A stretch of DNA of 64,000 bases, taken from assembly GCF_007746795.1 (NCBI RefSeq), contig NZ_CP036343.1:1926531-1990530 (forward strand). The letters run 5' to 3'. Every line of letters begins with the position of its first letter. Position 1 is the stretch's first letter. The position numbers were made by a program, and so were the translations under genes. The stretch is from Gimesia algae (GTDB lineage: Bacteria > Planctomycetota > Planctomycetia > Planctomycetales > Planctomycetaceae). The notes beneath the pieces are model-generated. The model was not told where the DNA came from, did no database searches, and worked only from the letters and a program-made list of their open reading frames with translations. Of the stretch, positions 59,301-64,000 are shown piece after piece.

Positions 59301-60573
59301 AGTAATCACGGGAGACCTTTCCATTTCCGAAGGAGAGGCCACCGGCACCATCATCAATGATGAGTCAGCATATATCTCTATCGCTGATGTGACAGAGAAC
59401 GAAGGCCATTCAGGAGAGTTGCCTTTTGTGTTCACGATTTCTCTGGATAAAGAATTAGACGCGGATGTGACATTCCTAGTAAACACACTGCTTGATGGTT
59501 CGAACACATCTGCCGCCGCAGATTTTATAGACTTAGATCCCAAAAACCAGTCATACACAATTCGAGCTGGCGACATTTCTATTGACGTGAGTATCAACGT
59601 GAATGGCGATGCTGGCTTCGAACTCGACGAAACTTTTTTCGTACAACTGAGTTCCATCGATGCTGAAGGTCGCGATGTTCGAGTTCCCGAAAATCATAGG
59701 TCTGATGTAGGTTTGGGCACAGCAGGTGCGTTTAGTACGACAGGCAGTGCCAATGATATCGAGATCGCAGGTAATATCGCTTATGTTGCTGACGGATCTG
59801 CAGGACTCCGCGTATTAGATATCAGTGATCTTGATAACATCATAGAAATTGGGCACTATGATACCAGTGAAGATGCTTTAGTAGTCCGTGTCTCTGGAAG
59901 CACTGCCTTTGTTGCAGTCGGTGATGCCGGTTTGATTGCGCTGGATGTAAGTGATCCTGGTTCTGGAATCAGTCTCCTGGGATCTTATAATTCACCCGGC
60001 GAAGCCCAGGACATTCAGATATCTGGAACGACTGCCTATCTGGCTGATGGCTCTGCTGGACTGCTTGTGCTAGACATCAGCGACCTCGATATCATCAGCT
60101 TATCTGGTGCTTACGACACTCCAGGCAGTGCCTCAGCAGTCCAGGTAACGGGGACCACTGCCTATATAGCCGATGGTGATGCTGGTCTGATTGTGCTGGA
60201 CGTAACGAACCCATCTTCAGGCATCAGTATGCTGGGATCTTTTGACACATCCGGGCAAACACTGGATGTAGAGGTATCTGGAACAACTGCTTATCTGGCC
60301 GATGGCTCCTCAGGACTCAAAGAGTTAGATATCAGTGACCTTGATATAATAACTCAGAGTAACTCCATTCCTCTTCCAAGCGGTCACATGCTACACAGTA
60401 TTGAATTAACGGGGCACTTCGCTCTTGTCGCAGTAGGAGGATCAGCCCTGCAGGGCCTTCTCGTTTATGACCTGAGTGATAATTCGAATGGGGGTGGAGA
60501 TTGGCGTGTAAAGCGGACCCACTTTGGCGCGGAAATGGGACCCACCTGGGGTTGGGTTAACCACGTGGGGTAA
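44323..60573 (+). CDS. Giant metzincin/Calx-beta surface protein, 5' part, interrupted by IS21
   Basis: The native frame runs to 60494 (5390 residues), then enters the IS21 and stops at 60573. LLEDRTLL (47-54) is the LEPRxLL-type motif. A Big_5-like Ig domain precedes a metzincin protease domain with HEIGHSLGLGD (481-491) and a Met-containing LPSMM turn just after, so the third zinc ligand would be Asp491. Next are a PPC domain (about 530-640), beta-helix stretches, a second PPC (about 1360-1520), and a long Calx-beta series (about 3096-5122). One Calx-beta appears interrupted by a 480-residue block of four 'AD-I-AALEAL' modules. LVIVD repeats (AYVADGSAGLRVLDISDLD type) fill about 5126-5386. 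The protein is probably an exported adhesin with a protease domain. The frame resumes after the IS at 63062, so the insertion split a previously longer gene. Confidence 0.9.
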   Translation: MAVSKNGLLSSICHPMSLLKCLKKGHNKRVLKQKRRFSYPLLNGVELLEDRTLLSGTSLISVTPNSGDELYDGVVLNESPAELVFKFEAGKELDPSTLGGIQITRGASSDITVSPTYVGIGDTPNEVIVRFGETLPEDVYQITVFGSNANPLMSYESANAEAEEFLNGFDTTLNFELDLAPKITAVVPQPVTRSDGSIDQSLNTIEIYFEGEIDENSAINPAFYQLINTTDNSIISPEDLTDEFDAVVTPAVVYDSASNKVTLTFAENLSNGTYHLRVGESIEPAFTAAVEVTISDDDNSSFDSTPETTGESNLGTLGSAGRESIHLSSSIEKQNVAYPDPAGSEAEPGHRNSVDSHYVNEDTYGNPEGEINTVQFYFPQTYQDHLGNTRTNQITEAQKQRVREIYELFASVSGLEVQEINDPQTADSSATKIITGDVRAVSASLPTSVTGGSLRDLVVINGGLDWGNSEYGGEWFKTALHEIGHSLGLGDANDLPSMMNSNGSSAAQINESIYLTDHDIVHLNYLYPAQSNDIDLYKFTLENAGILNAEITAERITNDPELKSQLDSVLSLYNSNHELIARNDNYFGKDSFLELELEAGDYYLAVTSVGNTNFNPEVSDSGAGGKTDGQYELNLNFQRHADTGSYLADVSGTQLDGDGDGTPGGVFDFWFEVGDTIFVDKANTQGGQDGSLMSPYQTISDAIDAVTIDGSTAKIIRIIGNNGSDGMSDTLSDNLAYEIGFDDQFQPMADGVTFEVPAGVTVMIDAGAIIKLQNANIDVGSNSLFDSRSGGALQILGTPDNQVYLTSFSNDTIGLDSNPTSDTPTAGDWGGIVFRADSDREESGIFLNSINNADISYGGGRVFVNTAFEDFAPIQVESARPKIWNSSITHSANVAISADLDSFEDSRFVNGSFTLNRHGLEIRNNRITDNSVNGLFVQIDTPLGGEIDKLDLPAIFDDDITYLINENLHIAGAPAGQLVDGFASVNGRLKIAAGTVIKLDGARIEAERGNSQIIAEGTAEHPIIFTSWNDDRYGKGITFDTTNDGYHDYFSPGSWGGIIFNASSRGSIDHALITNAGGNTPLDNGFAQFNPIEVHQADLRLTNSLFENNSGGFNTDEQNNYDDRNGRGVNESATIFIRDSQSIIVNNSFRNNAGAILSIDVNSLNSEFHEDYGTTTGILDSFDTFADNQGALVRLNRMDNNGMNGMKVRGGVLTTESVWDDTDIVHILQDEVVIDQHHTYSGLRLKSSHDASLIVKLAGDAAGFTATGIPLDSEDRIGGTIQIIGQPEYAVILTSLNDDSVGASLTPEGILQTDTWNDGSSTPSAGDWRSIRLDSLSNDRNVVVRFEEESTYTEGEDLNKTPFYAQKLGILAPDQLSGDENQVLGFEVHGSISADTTEPDQDVYSFQAMGGTEVWIDIDRSSSSLDTVVELVDIFGRSLVLSDNSATDASPTVSNRINSADTGNLKQTDYLGGDYYSQNKGDAGFWVRLPDPGNNELGTYFIRVTSAEENGETTSGQYQLQIRLRQVDEKPGSTVRYADIRYATNGIEIIGLPANSPLLTDAAEKSGDNNSIENAQNLGNLLTHDQGTISVSGTLNSSTDVDWYTFELGYDLIDVVNGLDNAGKSLATIFDIDYADGLSRPDTTLSVFDENGTLILISRDSNIEDDQANGDQTDLSSGSFGTYDPYIGAVNLAAGNPGSTFKYHVAISSNSQLPLALNATFSQDAANPLIRLEPVSSIKRIVEDHIGFTGFTSGSPYLDALGTETVDPENGAIFDISNAQSLDSHVAAFTLADVKLFVSSNNQLLLVDPYDGRVLGDASDPANAALIGALSTDGLGKTQDITIRSDGKLFSYESLSSQTVEDVAGRLNELDPGSGSVINQMADEIPDVPAGGTKNDPVELTTEKVEALAFQRMGIITETVDGLPVSKVDYNLFYSVYKDDDTTTLYRADPTTGQSGEERLDSGNNQQEGDDSNDSGSGSQNSSEPKYSGNLYTVIGDIVGYDSLGDAINQAQMGRVTGMTFAGVNATIDQAVLYGITSTGLFVSINHDLVEEDLSLSPAIAATVINDLSAQIEGNFTGLTTAPQNLHNGAFKNFLFAVTDSGNLYAINPLTGELITEVDINPDPGTEEMISVFTGGATHINIGVNGATGLAFSPLDFNLWHPTFKQGDAAGHGINNTYDPSASLGDTTRTDAENISRTISDLGINQTEQEGGASFYFGFEELTADGHFIEYTEGVQYGVQQGNFQKDLATNPDVANTYNFAGGAHGSLISSTFDLGDHDPADKPTLYFNYYLETEDANSLSGDMQDAARVFVGYYDEFNVYQWVEVATNNSVTASPLSPDDGELSSFLSASAREGSDSTNGLYENQHVQELFEPVRDDQGNLINATWRQARVDLSAFVGKGELKLRFDFSTAGAITNDQSMPGDEFGNFNGNGQAKNNKYEGFYIDDIIVGFTERGETVTGATSGLTGFTSTPSNPHPSASQDIAIGPYLLQIRQASNYAVQPNGNYPGTVIESQYDTNDRFVPELGLQGDLNPVKQQGQIVIESNTISYSEEDAISVDAGNIDEHQTGSFAAPSNNAVFDTGTGIVGFAPGLTIQNNVLYEFTAAGIHITGASNDDENSSPAAVTYTKIINNTIVGTTAETGQQGTGILVEDFATATIINNIVTFTNMGIDIDDDETSVPSVIGANLFQSNQSNGDVGNFPIVLDLSDPLFVSREEENFYLADNSRAIDSSLNSLADRVQFVTIRNSIGMPNSDTVAPTTDRYNDLRVDDSSQSPPPGLGANIFKDRGALERSDVTGPAARISGPASSVYGSDPTEFVVSDPQSFDQITIDLTDNGTGIDDATVNASQIILTRQTNSTAPIILEEGIDYYFTYNAATDQILLTSASGLFQTDAKYTVEITDDDSPISDLAGNALLSNQTDPEILVEFSLYVADGINQAPVNVLNGTPLPDDPNKTVSTDSNVPLVFSSANGNAITISDRDEVSGYEVNDFSNPGEYSVTLTTQSGTLSLSTSATLIPDVDTGTTLTLTGTIADINTSLDGLTWTATAEYYSSKSGVSPASIQITTTEVTAKPGLVEGDVAKTDTDVIEITVNDPKTISFSSVSYSGYEDDGTITVTLTREATDAKSYFNLILTQGTATVADGDYVNSVVQPVEFPENELTFTIDITITDDNVVEADETFFLQLQDLQDQTGPGYGNAFVDTQTATVTILNDDTATISVADVEVNESAGDVLPTTSFVLNYDSITPEMTLQNSEIAGESVYGHVAETTKGDYGSNAVFFIYALPNLGGYGTLGAVNLMGDPNVTGGTFKLHLGEYFDSPSVTLNWDATPEDIMNALYELITTDERLSDLDPTDIIVNLYESSPDMQGQNLTYPEESGSTDLNNYLRITFNSRSPVQHIRINSAGLVGGTYWVQDESLNYNDVPGNGISVADGTPFSASTSVQTPSGFIINFPEYNDIAAEVSHYATAAEIQAALEAIPEIGVGNVIVEGSLEENSGSTGGGGGGIRIEFTGDLGLSEIPYIGFSPNVPSPAGFNYVTRKSHGGETGSNEVQSLSLPKYLSGGTFTLSFEGEETTPLSYNASNSDIKAALEALSTIGTGNVLVSGGNINGADVSVTFVGDLSKQDVSSLIIDGSNLNFTTPQSVPLSYVDNVWDPISVNYSTDISTFTITFNESTTAALPVTTTADQVEAALQAIGAYNVDVMGSFATGNMSVHFLDSRAYLDVSEGPQTIEVTVSIDKLLINESEVDVTVDQDLLVTYKLVSDSAEKGLDFAETVGTVIIPANADSATILIPLGNDTLIEPTEEFNVVLLDVTAIDSSGTPLDRNATLNATTANATVTIKDDDAAIVSINAQAFDEDAGTVTITVSIDKALDYDLTADYEFVHGLTNALDYNVDAASGSLIIPQGSTSVDFTLTILDDSFVEENETFDLLLSNFEAGGLSLNDGNQSTIETGDTLTGTFSIINNDSASLSIQQVTVPPVSEGSTESATTSYVYSVTLTGNVQDGLTLSYHTDDNTATTGANDYLDNDGNLTFSGISGESKTITVLVNQDTQLESDEIFDLFLGSISNVGATTNAAISVQSAPVSSTIVNDDTATLSVLNVSMEEADEGATLNYVFNVVLSNAVQGGLEINYTTQDNTASSATDYTATSGMLTFAGTAGEIQTITVAVNGDDLVEPDELFDVVLSNLNMLGTADPSDLTIYNGVGMIENTDVSLVLDTVDSLLRSEDTPGVMTFTVTLSEALNTDLTVDIDLIPGTADASDYLPVTMPVTFAAGETTQTFTVTLVDDGLVESDETFAVSLGTITTSSTNNIFADSSNSNDSVEITIEDDDAATVSISDVTVDEDAGIVTLTVSLSYSVDTDVSIDFATADGTANDLSDYMSKTGTITIDAFTASQTFTIPISDDVIIENNEQFYVNLSNIQANSLPVTFSDSQAVVTITEDDTATLSIADASVDEETGQITFLITATGNIQDPFNATFSTADQASALAGTDYVLLDSVNYQLDFSSSLTDTVTVTIINDNTVEVDETFLLNITALPDAPAGVTIADSQAIGTIENNDEATLSIADVTVDEDAGTATLTVSLSNLVDTDISIDYATADGTASVLSDYSATNGTVTIDANTLSKTFTIPIIDNVIIESNEQFYVNLSNLQANSMPVMLGDTQATVTIDDDDAATASIADVVVDEDAGTVTLTVSLSNPVDTDITIDYATADGTASDLSDFSSTTGTVTIDAFTTSQTFTIPISDDVIIENNEQFYVNLSNIQANSLPVTFSDSQAVVTITEDDTATLSIADASVDEETGQITFLITATGNIQDPFNATFSTADQASALAGTDYVLLDSVNYQLDFSSSLTDTVTVTIIDDNTVEVDETFLLNITALPDAPAGVTIADSQAVGTIDNNNDTATLSIADASANEATGQITFTVTASDYIQEAFTADFTTADESTPSAVADTDYTTLNSPDYLLDFSSSLTQTITVSIIDDDIVELDEILLLNMTNLQGVITGDLSISEGEATGTIINDESAYISIADVTENEGHSGELPFVFTISLDKELDADVTFLVNTLLDGSNTSAAADFIDLDPKNQSYTIRAGDISIDVSINVNGDAGFELDETFFVQLSSIDAEGRDVRVPENHRSDVGLGTAGAFSTTGSANDIEIAGNIAYVADGSAGLRVLDISDLDNIIEIGHYDTSEDALVVRVSGSTAFVAVGDAGLIALDVSDPGSGISLLGSYNSPGEAQDIQISGTTAYLADGSAGLLVLDISDLDIISLSGAYDTPGSASAVQVTGTTAYIADGDAGLIVLDVTNPSSGISMLGSFDTSGQTLDVEVSGTTAYLADGSSGLKELDISDLDIITQSNSIPLPSGHMLHSIELTGHFALVAVGGSALQGLLVYDLSDNSNGGGDWRVKRTHFGAEMGPTWGWVNHVG
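57484..58992 (+). repeat. Tandem duplication within Calx-beta block (unit 1017 bp)
   Basis: Positions 57484 to about 57975 recur almost base for base at 58501 to about 58992. The offset is exactly 1017 bp (339 codons), so the frame is kept. Only a few substitutions are seen, for example TCATTAATGACAAT versus TCATTGACGACAAT, which indicates a recent duplication of repeat modules. Confidence 0.85.
60489..60494. repeat. IS21 copy 2 target-site duplication (left)
   Basis: TGGGGG here matches 63056-63061. Removing the element and one copy restores the frame of the giant gene through Asn-Gly-Gly-Leu-Asp. Confidence 0.9.
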
Positions 60574-60607
60574 CGTGGTGGTCAGTATGCCAAAGTGTGG
60601 AAGCGAC

Positions 60608-61399
60608 TCAGGCTTTTTTGCGAGGTGGCTTCTTTTGTTTCATCGACTCTTTGAACCGATAGCTTTCACCATTCATCTCAAATATTTCACAATGGTGCGT
60701 TAATCGATCCAAAAGTGCTGCCGTCATCCGTTCGCCCTGAAAGATCTGGCCCCAGTCGCTGAAGGCGAGGTTGCTGGTGATCAGCAGACTTCGTCTTTCA
60801 TAACGATCAGCAAACACCTGGAACAGTAGTTCCGCACCAGCACGGCTGAAAGACAGATAACCCAGCTCGTCGACAATCAGCAGATCGAGCTTGTCGAGCC
60901 TGTTCAGGAGACGCTCCAGACTGTATTGCTGTTGCGCGGTTTCCAGTTGATTGACGAGTGCCGCAGCGGTGAAGAATTTCGTTCGGATTCCTTCACGACA
61001 GGCGGCCAGGCCCAGTGCAATCGCCAGATGGGTTTTGCCCGTTCCCGGCTGACCAAGCAGACAGAGATTGGTATGTTGCCGGACCCATTCACCACGGGCC
61101 AGCTCCAACACCTTCTGTTTGTTGACTGATTTCATGGCCGCGAAGTCGTAATCTTCCAGCCCTTTTTCCACTGGGAACTGAGCCTGTTTGATCCGGCTGG
61201 TCAGCGCATTCGTGGACCGTGCCGCCACTTCCAGTTCAGTCAACTGCAGCAGATATTGCTCGAACGTCTGATTTGAGTTGGCCGCTTCGTGGGCCAACTT
61301 CTCGAACTCCGCATTCATGGCCGGTAACCTTAACTGCTTGAGATTGCTCTGCAGCAGTAGATTCGGATCGTTTTTCTTCTGTATTGTTTGTGGGGGCAC
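60608..61399 (-). CDS. istB: IS21 helper ATPase IstB (copy 2)
   Basis: The GTG start at 61399 has AAGGAG 6 nt upstream; a TTG at 61438 would lengthen it by 13 residues. The 263-residue AAA+ helper has Walker A GQPGTGKT (116-123) and Walker B LLIVDELGYL (D177, E178). It is identical to the copy at 11068-11859 and should be functional. Confidence 0.95.
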   Translation of the reverse strand: MPPQTIQKKNDPNLLLQSNLKQLRLPAMNAEFEKLAHEAANSNQTFEQYLLQLTELEVAARSTNALTSRIKQAQFPVEKGLEDYDFAAMKSVNKQKVLELARGEWVRQHTNLCLLGQPGTGKTHLAIALGLAACREGIRTKFFTAAALVNQLETAQQQYSLERLLNRLDKLDLLIVDELGYLSFSRAGAELLFQVFADRYERRSLLITSNLAFSDWGQIFQGERMTAALLDRLTHHCEIFEMNGESYRFKESMKQKKPPRKKA

Positions 61400-62939
61400 G
61401 ATGATCTCCTTGTGTTGACGTAGAAAGAAACAAATCAAAATGGTTCAGGCTCGGACAGGGAACCTGTACCGACAAGACCTCCGGACGACTCAATTCTTCT
61501 TTGCTCAGAGTTGCCGGAGAGAAATCAGGCTGATTGCGGGCATGCGCGGTACTGCGTTTGACCCGGCGAATGATCCGGTCGGCATCCGCTCCTTCGGGGC
61601 CACGCAACTGTTCGATGGTTTTCTGGACGCGCTGGACTGGATGTGCGGACAATAGCTGTAGCACTCGTACATATTGTTTTGCTCCCGCACATAAGCCATG
61701 CCGGTTTTCCAGCCGTTCGCGAAGTTCGTCAAACACCGGCGGTAGCTTCCACTGACGGTAGACGTTGGAATGATCTAACGCAGCCGGTCGCCGCCCCAAA
61801 GCTGCGAGGTAATGCAACGGGTTAAGAATCTGACACCCTTTCTCATAGCTTCTTTGATGGGTTGCCACCACAGTTCCCTTAAAGACCATTTCCACACGGT
61901 CAACGTAACCTTTGACGCTCACCGTCTGAAACGCACACTGTCGCGGCACGCTGTAATCCACGTTCTCAAACCGGGCGAACTGATACTTGTTGACCTTTAC
62001 TTCCCGGCGGATGCACGGATCAAAGCGGTGCCTGGGCAACCCGGCGGCGTTTTGTTTGTCCTGTTCCAATCGTGTGCCGATGGTTTCTGTCTTACCACTA
62101 CTGAGACGCTGCTGTTCCTGGAGGCAGCATTGCCGAAGATAGTTGTTGAGTTCCTCGAAATCTTCCATCTTGGGAACCGGAGTCGACCATTTCCGCTGCA
62201 ACGTCTTCACGCGATTCTCAACGACCGGTTTTTCGTTCCCGCTGGCCGGCAGGCAGAACAGTGGTTCAAAGACATAATGACTTGCCAGGGCTGCATAACG
62301 TTGGTTGATTTTGCGACTCCGCCCGCTGAGCACCGCGTCGGCTACCGTTTTCGGGTTGTCCCACCAGACTTCTTTGGGAACGCGATCAAAATACTCGAAC
62401 GCCTGCACCATGCCTTCCAGAATCGCTTCGGTCCGTTCCGTCGGTAGAGCGATCACAAAGGGGGCGTTGGAATACGACCAGACCAGAATCAACACTGAAA
62501 CCCGTCGTCGTCCGTCGGGAAAATCGACATAAATCTTGCCGAAGTCGGCTTCCAGCCGTTGGCCCGGTTGGTGATCAAGCGGGATGAATGTTTCACGTTT
62601 ATTGGTTCGGTGCTTCCGCACGAATCGACAAACTGCATCGTAACCGCCGAGATAGCCGTGCTCGTCCCGCAGTCGCTCAAAGATTCGTTGTGCTGTGTGC
62701 CGCTGTTTGGGTGGTTGCGATTCATCATCGGCGAGAATCTGTCGGATGGTCTCATGGAAGGGGCCCAGTCGGGGAGCCGCCTGAGTCTGGCGCTGCGAAT
62801 ATTGTTGCGGTTGCCCTGCACCGTGTAATACTTCGCGGATCTTTCGCCGTGAATGATGAAATGTCCGAGCGATTTCCCGGATGCTCATCCCGTCGCGATG
62901 AGCACGCCGTATACGTCCGTAATCGTCCACCGTAAGCAT
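61236..62939 (-). CDS. istA: IS21 transposase IstA (copy 2)
   Basis: The 567-residue DDE transposase has D132, D194 and E241 and an N-terminal helix-turn-helix. It is identical in sequence to the copy at 9528-11231. The frame is intact, so this copy should be able to move itself and act on the other copy's ends. Confidence 0.95.
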   Translation of the reverse strand: MLTVDDYGRIRRAHRDGMSIREIARTFHHSRRKIREVLHGAGQPQQYSQRQTQAAPRLGPFHETIRQILADDESQPPKQRHTAQRIFERLRDEHGYLGGYDAVCRFVRKHRTNKRETFIPLDHQPGQRLEADFGKIYVDFPDGRRRVSVLILVWSYSNAPFVIALPTERTEAILEGMVQAFEYFDRVPKEVWWDNPKTVADAVLSGRSRKINQRYAALASHYVFEPLFCLPASGNEKPVVENRVKTLQRKWSTPVPKMEDFEELNNYLRQCCLQEQQRLSSGKTETIGTRLEQDKQNAAGLPRHRFDPCIRREVKVNKYQFARFENVDYSVPRQCAFQTVSVKGYVDRVEMVFKGTVVATHQRSYEKGCQILNPLHYLAALGRRPAALDHSNVYRQWKLPPVFDELRERLENRHGLCAGAKQYVRVLQLLSAHPVQRVQKTIEQLRGPEGADADRIIRRVKRSTAHARNQPDFSPATLSKEELSRPEVLSVQVPCPSLNHFDLFLSTSTQGDHRAPTNNTEEKRSESTAAEQSQAVKVTGHECGVREVGPRSGQLKSDVRAISAAVD

Positions 62940-63055
62940 CCTTCACCCCGAAACTGAAGGTCAAAAGCCTCCAGTATCAGGAACTTGCTACGATGGGTCC
63001 ATTTTACGCGCCAATAACTCCCCCAAAGTGGGTCCGCTTTGCACGCCAATCTCCA

Positions 63056-63061
63056 TGGGGG
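63056..63061. repeat. IS21 copy 2 target-site duplication (right)
   Basis: TGGGGG matches 60489-60494. Confidence 0.9.
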
Positions 63062-64000
63062 CTTAGATAATTATAGACTCATCTTTGGAACTAACTCTAC
63101 ACAAGATGTACAAATTGTAGAAGACATAATCTATACCGCTTCCGGGAGTGCAGGGATGAGGGTCTATGATCTTGAAATTAAACCTCTGGCTCAGGGAACA
63201 ATCCAGAACGACGACTATGCGTTCCTCTCCATCTATGGTCCTTCACTCGTAGTCGAAGAAGCCACTGATGTGGTCACTTACACTGTAACATTAGACCATG
63301 CACTTGATGAAGAGCTTTATGTCGATGTCAGATCGTCTGATGGCTCAGCCACAACCGCTGATTCAGATTATTTAGAAGTATTCGAAACTCTTCATTTCGC
63401 TGCAGGTGCCACAAGCCAGACTTTTGATGTGCAAATACTGGATGACATGAAAGTCGAAGACCATGAAACATTTAATCTGATTCTGGAAAATCTCAATTAT
63501 ATGGGAGATCAGCTCGTTGCGATCCACAATAGTCAGGACATCATCTCACCAGTAATCATCAACAGCGACGCGGCAACTCTGACAATTGCAGATGTCTCTG
63601 AATCAGAAGGAGACTCTGGAACTAAGATGTTCAGTTTTGAAGTCACGACGGATCACATAGTCGATGAGGATGTCTCGTTTGAATTCAATACGCTTGCCGG
63701 AACTGCTGACACAGACGACTTTGACTCCACCACCAGTGGTACCGCGACAATCCTTGCAGGGCAGAGCTCTGTGACAATTGATGTAGAAGTAATCGGGGAC
63801 ACAATCGTCGAAATGGATGAACAGTTTACACTCGAATTATCCTCTCTGATTTCAGGAGGACGTAATGTCCAGTTCGAAGGCGGTGAATCAACACTACAGG
63901 CTACAGGCACCATCACTAACGAGGATACGGCATCTATTACAATCATTCAGTCAGATGTCTCACATTATGAAGGGACTGATGGTTTAACGACAGACTTTGA
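63062..64000 (+). CDS. Giant metzincin/Calx-beta surface protein, 3' part (continues beyond window)
   Basis: Base 63062 completes the Gly codon broken at 60493-60494, and the frame continues without a stop to the window edge. The first residues (DNYRLIFGTNSTQDVQIVED, then IIYTASGSAGMRVYDLEI) complete the last LVIVD-type repeat begun before the IS. Calx-beta repeats follow (AFLSIYGPSLVVEEATDVVT; LTIADVSESEGDSG; SITIIQSDVSHYEG) with the usual DxxVExDExF-type motifs. Without the upstream start it is unlikely to be translated or exported as it stands. Confidence 0.85.

Larger units (their letters stand above)
60495..63055 (-). mobile_element. IS21-family insertion sequence, copy 2
   Basis: This 2561-bp element has 33-bp terminal inverted repeats (60495-60527 and 63023-63055) and TGGGGG target duplications. 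Its istA and istB proteins are identical to copy 1, and the ends I compared are identical at the DNA level. It is inserted with istA running against the giant gene. Confidence 0.95.

Noticed and set aside
9412-63055. Composite transposon bounded by the two IS21 copies
   Set aside because: Each copy has its own distinct, matched target duplication, and each interrupted gene can be rejoined across its own copy. The block did not move in as one unit.

Overview
The window looks like a planctomycete chromosome, probably Gimesia or a close relative. Both giant proteins start with the LEPRxLL-type N-terminal motif typical of planctomycete surface proteins (LEDRVLL and LEDRTLL). They are mosaics of Calx-beta, cadherin-like, beta-helix, PPC and LVIVD modules, as is common in that phylum. 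The genus is an inference. No tRNA, rRNA or CRISPR array was seen.

Region 1 (1-6859, minus strand) is a tightly packed operon. It encodes a DUF4132-like protein, then a 1690-residue protein with TPR-like helices and a probable beta-propeller, then a MoxR-type AAA ATPase cut by the window edge. This fits the MoxR-vWA-beta-propeller 'ternary' conflict systems and the E. coli yehI-yehL neighbourhood. The vWA partner, if present, lies outside the window. A truncated IS3-type orfA (6966-7286) separates it from the next region.

Region 2 (7421-42617, minus strand) is a polymorphic-toxin locus read right to left. A 9480-residue Rhs/Calx-beta giant is followed by two detachable cassettes. Each cassette has a membrane-anchored Hint-domain toxin and an adjacent immunity gene. 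The first carries an HNH nuclease toxin (12859-14175) with its immunity gene (12356-12862). The second carries a GIY-YIG/URI-like toxin, split by an IS21 element, with an Imm26-type immunity gene (7421-8335). The giant ends with only the first strand of a Hint domain (CFVANTPV) followed by membrane segments. The cassette genes carry the rest of the Hint fold up to the terminal VHN. The Hint therefore appears to be split between genes, which is the most interesting observation here.

Region 3 (42618-44322) is a 1.7 kb divergent intergenic region. It holds TGTAC palindromes and a 64-codon ORF containing LEHRVLL.

Region 4 (44323-64000, plus strand) is a second giant gene. It encodes a metzincin-type protease domain, PPC and beta-helix regions, many Calx-beta repeats and LVIVD repeats. 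A second, apparently identical IS21 copy (60495-63055) interrupts it, and the reading frame resumes exactly after the element and runs off the window. The two IS21 copies are inverted relative to each other. Each has its own matched 6-bp target duplication, so they are independent recent insertions.
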